DNA from: Anaerolineales bacterium | GTDB taxonomy: Bacteria; Chloroflexota; Anaerolineae; Anaerolineales; DRMV01 | DNA length: 64,000 bases | Direction of reading: 5' to 3' | NCBI GenBank assembly: GCA_027023425.1 | Contig: JALVVL010000022.1 | Coordinates: 13,730 to 77,729 of the forward strand | Part shown: piece after piece, positions 32,394-40,185 of the stretch | Layout of the letters: each line of letters begins with the position of its first letter | Numbering within the stretch: position 1 is the first letter of the stretch | Notes under the pieces: model-generated | Databases searched by the model: none | Told to the model about the DNA's origin: nothing | What the model saw: the letters and a program-made list of their open reading frames with translations, nothing else | Translations under genes and position numbers: made by a program

Positions 32394-33278
32394 TCATCTA
32401 TCTTCCTTGGGGCAGAGGGTACTAGTCAAAAAAGTTTCCCTCTTCCTCCCCAAAGCGCCAACCACGAAGTGGTACAGTGCGTAGAGTTCCAACGAAAATG
32501 GCAGATACCCCAAATAACCGAGCAATGGCATTTCAAAAATGTGGCAACACCCAACGAACGGCACGTTGTAAACCCATTTTGGGTAGGAATGGTAGTTCCA
32601 GAATTCCCAGAAAAAGGCTGTTACCAGCACTCCGCTCCACAGGGCGGCAATTGGGCGCCAATCGCCGGTTTGGGTGCATTCCAGCAAATGCCGGTTCTTC
32701 AGCCAAATGTTCAGAGGCTCAATGATGAAGTAGAGCGAAAGCCAGAGGAAAGGGTAGAAATAACGCGGAAATCCAAGCAGCAAGCCGAGCATCAGCCATC
32801 CGGAAAGGAAAGCGCCCAGCGCGAGATTCTTGCTCGGCTTCAAAAGCCATTTACCTTTGAAGCGTTTTACCCATTCAAAAGTTGCCATCAAACTGGCCGT
32901 GCCGAACACCGCGGGCATCACGGTGCTAAAACTCAGTGTGGCGAGGAGCGCGTACTGCGTGTTTGTAAAAAATTCCCTCCCCACATAGTGCCAATTTTGC
33001 GTGCGGAGGTTTAGCGCCTCAAAAAGCCACCACGCAGGCGCCGAGATGAGGAAAAGTTCGGCGTATTTGCGATGCGACTTTGTGAAAAGTGAAGTGCCCG
33101 CGCGGCAAAAAGTCAACGCGTCAACGACGAGCGCGTAGCCGAGCCACAGTGGGAAGAAGAGGAGGTGAGTTCGCAACCCCGGCAACAGCCAGTTAAGCGG
33201 CCATGCAACCGCTACCAGCGCCATGCCAACTACGCCGTGGGCAGGTACTCGCTGACAATTTGGGAAAACATGTTTCAT
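32394..33278 (-). CDS. Unrecognised polytopic membrane protein
   Basis: 294 residues with about eight hydrophobic segments and many Trp, Tyr and Phe. Short conserved-looking motifs are KYAELFLISAPAWWLFEALN and FFWEFWNY. There is no signal peptide or known catalytic pattern. The start codon ATG at 33278 lacks a strong Shine-Dalgarno. It stands alone between a 150-bp gap and a repeat-filled gap. The function is unknown. Confidence 0.6.
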   Translation of the reverse strand: MKHVFPNCQRVPAHGVVGMALVAVAWPLNWLLPGLRTHLLFFPLWLGYALVVDALTFCRAGTSLFTKSHRKYAELFLISAPAWWLFEALNLRTQNWHYVGREFFTNTQYALLATLSFSTVMPAVFGTASLMATFEWVKRFKGKWLLKPSKNLALGAFLSGWLMLGLLLGFPRYFYPFLWLSLYFIIEPLNIWLKNRHLLECTQTGDWRPIAALWSGVLVTAFFWEFWNYHSYPKWVYNVPFVGCCHIFEMPLLGYLGYLPFSLELYALYHFVVGALGRKRETFLTSTLCPKEDR

Positions 33279-33396
33279 AGTGCAGATGCTCTTTGCATTT
33301 AAGACGAAGTTTTTGAGTTTTGGTTATCATACCGTAACTCTCGGCTATTATCCACCGTTCGGAGGACGAAGGAACATGGCTGTAACTGCTTGTTGA

Positions 33397-33500
33397 TAGA
33401 ACTTACGCAGTCGCCCGTAGAAGTGCTCGTTTTTCATGTCATGGCAAGCCGCTATAGGCCGCGAAGCCATCTTCCATAGAGGCTTCAATGGCAACTACCT
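33397..33500 (-). repeat. Truncated copy of the 57.9-kb element (E4)
   Basis: A TA dinucleotide followed by GAACTTACGCAGTC, then GTAGAAGTGC, TTTTCATGTCATGGCAAGCC and CGCGAAGCCATC. These match the reverse complement of the right half of E4 (57887-58037). The other end cannot be found, so it is a fragment. Confidence 0.65.
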
Positions 33501-33577
33501 ACCTTGCGCCGAAAACAAGGTTGACAAGTAATAGTTCAATAACTCTGCTATGCCATGAAACAACATTACACCTTGCT

Positions 33578-33642
33578 CGCCCTCACCACTCCCCCAGAGC
33601 CTTGCTTCGCGGCGGCTCAGCAGCGGGGGTAAGGTGAGGGCG
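33578..33642 (+). repeat. GAGGGCG hairpin core, internally deleted copy
   Basis: CGCCCTCACC...GGTGAGGGCG outer stem and GAGCCTTGCTTCGCGGCGGC arm match the cores at 20057-20160 and 53924-54027, but the 39-bp inner hairpin is missing. The flanking E3 arms are absent as well. Confidence 0.8.
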
Positions 33643-33758
33643 AAAAGCCACTGCATCACTTGTGGATTACTTCAAGGGCGGGTATCCACCCCTGCAGGTG
33701 GTGGAGGGAGGCAAACAGCAGTGGTTGAAACGATACTTCGCTGGCCCTTGGGGGCTGT

Positions 33759-33764
33759 TATAAT
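33759..33764 (+). promoter_or_regulatory. Possible -10 box for GT-C-like gene
   Basis: TATAAT preceded by CTGT lies 88 nt upstream of the start codon. No -35 is recognisable. The rest of the gap 33279-33851 is filled with repeat fragments and shows no gene. Confidence 0.4.
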
Positions 33765-33851
33765 TGCGCTGTGCCTACAGCCACGGCTTGGTAGAAGCGG
33801 GCCCCTTGGGCTTGCAAAGTGGTGAGCAAGCACTTTGAGATGCGAGGTTTT

Positions 33852-35519
33852 ATGGAAAGGCTTTCTCCACAAGGCGAGCGGTTGCTTTACGGCATGATAG
33901 TGTTGGCGGCTTTGGCTGTGCGCCTTGCCGCGCTTGGGAATGCACCGCTCAGCGCACAGGAAGCGAAATTAGCCCTAACCGCGTTAGAAGCAGCCAAGCG
34001 CGCTCATCCTGCTTTTGGCTCTCAGCCTGCTTTGGCGGCTTTTACCTCGTTAGTTTTTTTTCTGTTAGGCCGCACCGACGCTATGGCGCGCTTGATACCT
34101 GCCCTCGCCGGTGGCTTGCTTCCCTTGCTTGCTTGGCCTCTTCGCCGCCGCTTGGGGCGGCCTGCCGCGTTGCTCTTCGCCTGCGCCCTCGCTTTTGACC
34201 CGGGATTGGTAGCCCTTTCGCGGGTGGCAAACAGCCCAATACCGGCTCTGTTGCTTGGAATGGGGGCATTTTTGCTTGCGGCAGATAACCGCTGGGAATA
34301 CGCTTTGCCTTTGGGAGTGTTGGCCGTTCTCTTTGGCCCTTCGTTTTGGTTCGGCATGCTGGTGCTTTTGATTGCCGCCTTGCTTGGATGGGCATTTGGT
34401 GGGGTGCGCTTACGGATGCCAAGGCTTTCCAAGCGGGTGGTTGAAGGGGGTTTTTGGGCGTTGGCGCTCATCGGTACGCTGTTTTACTGGTCGCCGGGGG
34501 TGTTGGGGGCGGCGCTCAACAGCCTTGTAGGTTTTGTTTCGGTTGGCAGGGGAGCGGATTCGGTTTCGGCGTTTGAAGCCGTTTTCATTTTGCTGGCCTA
34601 TTCGCCGTTGGCGGTAGGAGCGGCCTTGGTCGGTTTGTTTTTGGCTTGGCGCGCCCAATCTACCGAATTGCCCGCCCACAGCCGTTGGCTGAGGGGAATG
34701 CTTATCTTTTTGGCCGCGGCCTTGGTAGCGCTGTTTGTGTATCCGCTGCGCCCCGTGGCGTTCTTGGCATGGGTTCTTCCGACCTTGTGGCTTGTTGCCG
34801 CGTGGGCGTTGTCTCGTTTGCCCAAACCGAGCACCGCGGCTTCGGTACATGCCGTGCTCATATTCTTGCTTTTTAGTTTTGTGTTGCTAAACACCTTCGG
34901 GTTTGCCAATTCCATTGCTGGCTCTAAGGTAGCAACTGCGAGGTTGGTGCTTATCGCCCTCACCTTTCTGCTTATGCTGGCCGCTACGGCATTGCTCGCG
35001 TGGGGCTGGACGCTTGACGAGGCGCTATCTGGCTTTGCGTGGGGCGCAACGATCTTTGTTTTGGTGCTGAACCTGAGTGCTTTGTACCGCGCGGCTTATG
35101 CCCCTCGCCCCCGGGAATTTTGGTACGGCGAGCCCGCTTCGCCCAATGTGCACCTGCTTCAGCGCACTGTGGCCGATTTTGGCAATTGGGTTCACGGCCA
35201 CGCTGATACACTCACCCTCTTAGACCTCACCAATTCCCCGGCTTTGGCGTGGGATTTTCACAGCCTTCACTCCTACAAAGCCGCCATTTTCCCCCCGCCC
35301 CGCGCCAAACCCGAAGCGGCCATAACCGCTCGCAATGCCCAGCCGCCTAAAGGCGCGGCCTACACAGGGCAAGATTTTCGCGTCACGGCGCGCACAGTTT
35401 TTCCATTTGCAAACCTGCGCGAGGCATTGAAATGGCTTGCTTTCAGGCAGAGCACGCTTGAAAGCCGCTCGGATGTTTTGTGGATTAGGAACGATTTGTT
35501 TGCTGGGGCGAAAAAATGA
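33852..35519 (+). CDS. Polytopic glycosyltransferase-like membrane protein (GT-C/ArnT type)
   Basis: 555 residues with about 12 membrane helices, followed by a soluble C-terminal domain of about 120 residues. The first extracytoplasmic loop contains APLSAQEAKLALTAL, where an acidic residue sits as in PMT/ArnT-type lipid-linked sugar transferases. I chose the ATG at 33852, with GAGG just upstream; GTG codons at 33819 and 33822 are alternatives. It ends within the next ORF's upstream start (ATGATG), so cmk follows in the same transcript. The sugar donor and acceptor cannot be predicted. Confidence 0.65.
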   Translation: MERLSPQGERLLYGMIVLAALAVRLAALGNAPLSAQEAKLALTALEAAKRAHPAFGSQPALAAFTSLVFFLLGRTDAMARLIPALAGGLLPLLAWPLRRRLGRPAALLFACALAFDPGLVALSRVANSPIPALLLGMGAFLLAADNRWEYALPLGVLAVLFGPSFWFGMLVLLIAALLGWAFGGVRLRMPRLSKRVVEGGFWALALIGTLFYWSPGVLGAALNSLVGFVSVGRGADSVSAFEAVFILLAYSPLAVGAALVGLFLAWRAQSTELPAHSRWLRGMLIFLAAALVALFVYPLRPVAFLAWVLPTLWLVAAWALSRLPKPSTAASVHAVLIFLLFSFVLLNTFGFANSIAGSKVATARLVLIALTFLLMLAATALLAWGWTLDEALSGFAWGATIFVLVLNLSALYRAAYAPRPREFWYGEPASPNVHLLQRTVADFGNWVHGHADTLTLLDLTNSPALAWDFHSLHSYKAAIFPPPRAKPEAAITARNAQPPKGAAYTGQDFRVTARTVFPFANLREALKWLAFRQSTLESRSDVLWIRNDLFAGAKK

Positions 35520-35542
35520 TGCCCCACAATAAGGAGCAGTTT

Positions 35543-36238
35543 ATGGGAAGCCCCCTCCGCATAGCGATTGACGGCCCTGCGGCTTCGGGAAAGTCTACTT
35601 TGGGGAAGCGCCTTGCCGCAGCGCTCGGCTACCTTTATTTTGATACAGGCGTCATGTATCGCGCTGTGGCTTTGGCGGCCTTGCGGCGTCACATTCCGGC
35701 AGAGGACGCCGACCGCCTGACCGACCTTGCCGCAAATTTGCAAATTGACGTCCGCCCACCGAGCAAAGACGACGGGCGGGATTACGATGTCCTTTTGAAC
35801 GGCGAGGATGTAACTTGGGAAATCCGTCGCCCTGAAGTTGATGCGATAGTTTCGGTTGTGGCCTCGCACCCGGGCGTGCGGGAGGTGCTGACGCGCAAAC
35901 AGCGGGAAATTGGCGAGCGGGGGAGGGTTGTGATGGTGGGGCGCGATATTGGCACGGTGGTGATGCCTGACGCCGATTTGAAAATTTACCTTGATGCTTC
36001 GCCCGAAGAAAGAGCGCGCCGCCGTTACTTGCAGAGGCTGGGGCGCGGCGAGCAGGCTTCGTTTGAACACATCTTGGAGGCCGTCCGCGAGCGCGACCGC
36101 TTAGACCACGGCCGCGCGGTTGCCCCGCTGCGTCCGGCGCAAGACGCAATTGTGTTGGATTCCAGCGAGTTGAACGCCGAGCAAGTCTTCCAACGGGCAC
36201 TCGCGCTTGTTAGGGGATATGTCAGACGCACCGACTAA
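35543..36238 (+). CDS. cmk: Cytidylate kinase
   Basis: Phosphorylates CMP/dCMP to the diphosphate; 231 residues. The P-loop is GPAASGKST (residues 11-19), and LYFDTGVMYRAVALAALRR, VMVGRDIGTVVMPDADLKIY, and SPEERARRRYLQ match the family. AAGGAG lies upstream of the ATG at 35543, whereas the earlier ATG at 35516 has none. It overlaps the following plsC-like gene by 20 bp. Confidence 0.95.
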   Translation: MGSPLRIAIDGPAASGKSTLGKRLAAALGYLYFDTGVMYRAVALAALRRHIPAEDADRLTDLAANLQIDVRPPSKDDGRDYDVLLNGEDVTWEIRRPEVDAIVSVVASHPGVREVLTRKQREIGERGRVVMVGRDIGTVVMPDADLKIYLDASPEERARRRYLQRLGRGEQASFEHILEAVRERDRLDHGRAVAPLRPAQDAIVLDSSELNAEQVFQRALALVRGYVRRTD

Positions 36239-36941
36239 GCCCTACTCGGTCCCGTTGCATGTGCGCTTGAACCGCGTTTTGTTGTTGGGGGCGTTTAGGG
36301 CGCTGGCACGCGTGCTTTTGCGTGTTAGGCGCGTTGGTTGGGAAAACATCCCAAAGAGCGGTGCATATGTGATTGCGTACAACCATGTTTCCATTTTAGA
36401 GCCGCCCTTGCTGGCCGCCTTTTGGCCTAAGCCGCCGGAAGCGGTGGCGGCGCTGGATGTGTTTTTCCGGCCTTGGCAAGCGCGCTTGGTGAAACTTTAC
36501 GGCGCTTTGCCAGTGCGCCGCCATGAGGTTGACAGGCGGGTTTTGAGCGCGATGGAAGCCGTATTGCGCGCCGGCAAGCCCCTTTTGATTGCCCCCGAGG
36601 GCGGGCGCTCGCACGTGCCCGGTCTGCGGCGCGGCTGGGCTGGCCTTGTGCAGGTGCTGGATAGGCTCGGCAGCATCCCGATAGTGCCGGTTGGCCTCAC
36701 GGGCACTTCCGACGCCCATTTGCGCGATGCTTTGCGCTTTAAACGGCCTGAAGTGGTGATTCGGGTAGGCAAACCGTTCACATTGCCCCCCTTGCCGCCT
36801 AAAGGAGCAGAGCGGCGGGCGGCGCGCCGGCGGTACATTGATTTTGTGATGTGCCGCATTGCCGACCTGCTGCCACCGGAATATCGCGGCGTGTATGCCG
36901 AATGCCCTGAGTTTGCTAATTTGCAGGCACCTTTGCGGTAA
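36219..36941 (+). CDS. PlsC-like acyltransferase, HX4E variant
   Basis: A 240-residue 1-acyl-sn-glycerol-3-phosphate acyltransferase-like protein for phosphatidic acid synthesis. The first motif is NHVSILEPP, with Glu61 in place of the usual catalytic Asp (HX4E instead of HX4D). The second motif is APEGGRSHVPGLRRG (usually FPEGTRS). The later IPIVPVGLTG motif is present. The start ATG at 36219 has AGGGG upstream. A second, canonical paralogue is at 47800-48531. The changed Asp may reduce or shift activity. It sits behind cmk, an arrangement common in bacteria. Confidence 0.82.
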   Translation: MSDAPTKPYSVPLHVRLNRVLLLGAFRALARVLLRVRRVGWENIPKSGAYVIAYNHVSILEPPLLAAFWPKPPEAVAALDVFFRPWQARLVKLYGALPVRRHEVDRRVLSAMEAVLRAGKPLLIAPEGGRSHVPGLRRGWAGLVQVLDRLGSIPIVPVGLTGTSDAHLRDALRFKRPEVVIRVGKPFTLPPLPPKGAERRAARRRYIDFVMCRIADLLPPEYRGVYAECPEFANLQAPLR

Positions 36942-37032
36942 AACGAAGCCTAAACGCCGCTGCTTTTTGCCTGTAAGAAAATGAGCATTTTGTGACAGGC
37001 TCTTTCCCAAAACAACCTCAGGAGAGTTGACC

Positions 37033-37431
37033 ATGAAAAGGCCGCTCCTCGCCCTTTTTCTTTCGCTTGCCTACCTAACGACAGTTTTTCTCGTTGTGTG
37101 GGTGGGCTTGTGGGCATGGGAGCGGGTTTACCGGCTGTTTTCGTGTTTGCCGGGTAGCCCAACGGTGCATTTGGCTGGGTGGATTGCGCTGCTTGCGGCT
37201 CTGGCATTTGCGGCAATTGCGGGCGCGGCCTGTCGTCTTTCGCGCGGGCAGTTTTATGGGCGTTGGCCGGTGTTCACGCTTGCCGGTCTCATTGCCATTG
37301 GCTTAGCAGTTTTACTCGGACGCGGTGCAAGCGCACTTTGGGCTTCGGTTGTGCTGGCCTCGGCGCTCGGAATTTTGAGCCATCTTTGGCTGGAAAACCG
37401 TTGCGCGGCCCAATCTCCTCGGCTTGGGTAA
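37033..37431 (+). CDS. Unrecognised small membrane protein
   Basis: 132 residues with about four hydrophobic segments, a short CLPGSP loop after the first, and a CRLSRGQFYGRW cytoplasmic loop. GGAG lies upstream of the ATG at 37033. It is the last gene before a long repeat region. No family is recognised. Confidence 0.55.
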   Translation: MKRPLLALFLSLAYLTTVFLVVWVGLWAWERVYRLFSCLPGSPTVHLAGWIALLAALAFAAIAGAACRLSRGQFYGRWPVFTLAGLIAIGLAVLLGRGASALWASVVLASALGILSHLWLENRCAAQSPRLG

Positions 37432-37477
37432 TAAAGGCTTCTCGTAGTGCTTGACATCCTCTCCGCGATTGAACGGT

Positions 37478-38030
37478 TGAAACCGCAGATTTCGCAGAAA
37501 AAATCTGTGCTAATCTGTGTAATCTGTGGTTTTTATCCTTGGCGTCCTTTGTGCCCTTGGCGTCCTTGGCGTTACTATCCACCGATTGACACAGATTTAC
37601 ACCGATTGGTTGTCTGAAACCACAGATTCCGCAGATTTCGCAGAAAAACTTCCACAGATCTCACAGGTTTACACCGATTGAAAGAAAACCACAGAGGACA
37701 CAGAAATTTACAGAGAACACAGAAAAAAATCTGTGCTAATCTGTGTAATCTGTGGTTTGTTTTACCCTTGGCGTCCTTTGTGCCCTTGGCGTCCCTATCC
37801 ACCGATTGACACAGATTTACACCGATTGGTTGTCTGAAACCACAGATTCCGCAGATTTCGCAGAAAAACTTCCACAGATCTCACAGGTTTACACCGATTG
37901 AAAGAAAACCACAGAGGACACAGAAGTTTACAGAGAACACAGAAAAAAATCTGTGCTAATCTGTGTAATCTGTGGTTTTTTCTTTCTTTGTTTCCTTTGC
38001 GTCTTTGCGTTACACTTGACATCCTTTGCA
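37478..38030. repeat. CACAGATT-type block containing a 220-bp tandem duplication
   Basis: The longest repeat block in the window. A unit starting TATCCACCGATTGACACAGA at 37576 recurs at 37796, a period of 220 bp, and the two copies match almost fully to about 37977 (one clear difference, AAATTTAC versus AAGTTTAC). The parts of a unit are themselves CACAGATT-type words. It lies between a membrane-protein gene and the secG promoter. No gene is seen. Confidence 0.88.
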
Positions 38031-38056
38031 TCCCTGATTCACCATGCCCGCTTGGT

Positions 38057-38085
38057 TTGACGATTCCCGCGCGGGCGAGTATAAT
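38057..38085 (+). promoter_or_regulatory. Sigma-70-like promoter for secG
   Basis: TTGACG at 38057-38062 and TATAAT at 38080-38085 have 17-bp spacing. An inverted repeat, GGGGCG...CGCCCC, follows at 38087-38100. The secG start lies 45 nt downstream of the -10. Confidence 0.72.
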
Positions 38086-38130
38086 CGGGGCGCTCGCCCC
38101 AAGGGGCAATCCTTTCGTCTGGAGGCCGTT

Positions 38131-38364
38131 TTGGAAACCTATCTGGACATTGCACTGATAATCACCTCAATCGCTCTGATAACGATTGTGGTTTTGCAAA
38201 GCAAAGGCGCCGGTCTGGGCGGCCTTACTGGCTCGGACATGGGGGCGGTGTTCAGTGCCCGCCGCGGTCTGGAAAAAACCTTTTTCTACCTCACCATCGT
38301 CATCAGCATCATCTTCTTCTTGCTCACAATAGCGGCGGTCATAGTCACCAAACAGGCCGGGTAA
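38131..38364 (+). CDS. secG: Preprotein translocase subunit SecG
   Basis: A 77-residue partner of SecYE in protein export. Two membrane helices (about 6-24 and 49-70) surround the conserved LQSKGAGLGGLTGSD loop and the FSARRGLEKTFFYLT motif. I chose a TTG start at 38131 because GGAGG lies 5 nt upstream and the length then fits the family; an ATG at 38044 would place coding sequence across the promoter. The solute-binding protein gene starts 3 nt after the stop. Confidence 0.9.
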   Translation: METYLDIALIITSIALITIVVLQSKGAGLGGLTGSDMGAVFSARRGLEKTFFYLTIVISIIFFLLTIAAVIVTKQAG

Positions 38365-38367
38365 CCA

Positions 38368-40107
38368 ATGGCAAATGGAGGCTTTCTCCGCCGCTTCCGC
38401 TGGCAAATACTGCTCGCGGTTGTGGCGGTCGTTGCTATTGGCGTGTTACTTTGGGGGCAAAAGCCAGCCACGGCACCTAACACGGTAAACTCAGGGCCAG
38501 TGCCAAAGCGCGGAGGGGTCTATACCGAAGCGCTAATCGGTCATTTAAGCCGCCTCAACCCCCTGCTTGACGGCGGAAATCAGGTTGACCGCGACGTAGA
38601 CCGAGTGCTGAACTGCGGCTTAGTGCGGTTTGACGCGCGCGGCCTTCCGCAGCCATCTCTGGCCGAATCTTGGGGAATTTCAGCCGACGGCGCAGTCTAC
38701 AACTTCGCCATCCGCAAAAATGCCAAATGGCACGACGGCAAGCCAGTCACAGCGGACGACGTGCTGTTCACCATTGAACTCATGCGCAGCGACGCGCTCC
38801 CCCTCCCACCGGCAATACGTTCACTCTGGAAAAGCGTCAAAGTCAAAAAATTCAACGACTACACCTTCCAAATTCGGCTACCTGAGCCCTATGCGCCTTT
38901 TTTGGACTACCTGACTTTTGGTATTTTGCCCAAACACGTGTGGAAGGACGTCCCACCATCGGAAATAATAAACTCACCCAAAAACCTACAGCCGATCGGA
39001 TGCGGGCCATACCAGTTTGACTCGCTGGTTGTGAAAGACGGCAAAATAACGGGGGTGGCGCTCAAGGCTTTCAAGGGCTACTACGAAGGCCATCCTTTCA
39101 TTGAGCGCGTTGTTTTCCGCTACTACGACACCCCCGAGCAAGCCCTGCAAGCCTACAAAGACGGCGAAGTGCTCGGCATTCAACGCATCACCAACGACAT
39201 CCTGAAACCGGCACTCGCCGAACCGGCGCTCAACTTTTACACCGCTCGGTTGCCGCGCATGACGCTGATTTACCTCAACCTTGGCAACCAAGAAGTGCCG
39301 TTTTTCAAAGACAAAAACGTCCGCAAAGCCCTTTACTTAGGCCTAAACCGGCAGTGGATGATAGACCACGTTTTGAACGGGCAAGCGATGATTGCAACCG
39401 GCCCGATATTCCCGGGAACATGGGCTTACTACAACAAACTAAAACCCATCCCATACGACCCCGACCGCGCCATAAGCATACTCAAAAAAGACAAATTTGT
39501 GATACCGGCGGGCGGCGGGGACGTGCGCGAAAAAGGCGGAAAACCGCTTGCCTTTGAACTGGTTTACCCGGACGATGAGATACACGCCGCGCTCGCCAAA
39601 GAAATCCAACGGGACTGGAGCGCTTTGGGCGTAAAGGCCACCCTCAAGGCCGTTCCTTACGAAAAACTGATAACCGACTATCTGGAACCGCGCACCTACC
39701 AAGCCGCACTGGTTGACATAGACCTCACCCGTTCGCCAGATCCCGACCCTTACCCCTTCTGGCATCAAACTCAAGTCACCAACGGGCAAAACTACGCAAT
39801 GTGGGATAATCGGCGCGCCAGCGAATACCTTGAACAGGCGCGCATCACCCCCGACATCATAAAACGCCAAAAACTGTACTACAACTTTCAGGTAATCTTT
39901 GAAGAAGAACTGCCCGCCCTGCCCTTGTTCTATCCGGTTTACACCTACGCAGTTGACAAACGCGTAGGCGGCGTGCAACTCGGCCCGGTGTTTGACATCA
40001 GCGACCGATTCAACCGGATAAACAAATGGTACATGGCCGTCCAAGCAGGTGGGGCAAAAGCCCAAGCGGGCAACACGCCGGCTTCAACTGGCACTCCGTC
40101 GCCATAA
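38368..40107 (+). CDS. ABC transporter substrate-binding protein, family 5
   Basis: A 579-residue extracytoplasmic solute-binding protein of the peptide/nickel class. It has an N-terminal membrane anchor (about 11-29, WQILLAVVAVVAIGVLLWG) rather than a lipobox. The SBP family 5 pattern is clear: RNAKWHDGKPVTADDVLFTI-like segment near residue 125, and later VRKALYLGLNRQWMID and PLFYPVYTYAVDKRV. No permease or ATPase genes are adjacent, and it is co-transcribed with secG. The ligand is likely an oligopeptide or similar, but is not predictable. Confidence 0.88.
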   Translation: MANGGFLRRFRWQILLAVVAVVAIGVLLWGQKPATAPNTVNSGPVPKRGGVYTEALIGHLSRLNPLLDGGNQVDRDVDRVLNCGLVRFDARGLPQPSLAESWGISADGAVYNFAIRKNAKWHDGKPVTADDVLFTIELMRSDALPLPPAIRSLWKSVKVKKFNDYTFQIRLPEPYAPFLDYLTFGILPKHVWKDVPPSEIINSPKNLQPIGCGPYQFDSLVVKDGKITGVALKAFKGYYEGHPFIERVVFRYYDTPEQALQAYKDGEVLGIQRITNDILKPALAEPALNFYTARLPRMTLIYLNLGNQEVPFFKDKNVRKALYLGLNRQWMIDHVLNGQAMIATGPIFPGTWAYYNKLKPIPYDPDRAISILKKDKFVIPAGGGDVREKGGKPLAFELVYPDDEIHAALAKEIQRDWSALGVKATLKAVPYEKLITDYLEPRTYQAALVDIDLTRSPDPDPYPFWHQTQVTNGQNYAMWDNRRASEYLEQARITPDIIKRQKLYYNFQVIFEEELPALPLFYPVYTYAVDKRVGGVQLGPVFDISDRFNRINKWYMAVQAGGAKAQAGNTPASTGTPSP

Positions 40108-40132
40108 GGCAGCAAAGCACAACATCCAAACA

Positions 40133-40165
40133 AAAACAGCCGCTCACCCAAAGCGGCTGTTTTTG
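40133..40165. terminator. Bidirectional terminator, substrate-binding gene / xdhA
   Basis: AAACAGCCGCT and AGCGGCTGTTT pair with a 7-nt loop. Runs of T follow on the plus side and on the minus side, so it can stop both converging transcripts. Confidence 0.9.
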
Positions 40166-40185
40166 TTGCACACAAGGCATTGCGG

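Noticed and set aside
37432..37477. Plus-strand gene overlapping the repeat next to the small membrane protein
   Set aside because: The short frame there extends only through the repeat and lacks start signals.
37478..38030. Possible CRISPR array
   Set aside because: Repeats are of variable length and diverged, there is no constant repeat/unique spacer alternation, and no cas genes are present.
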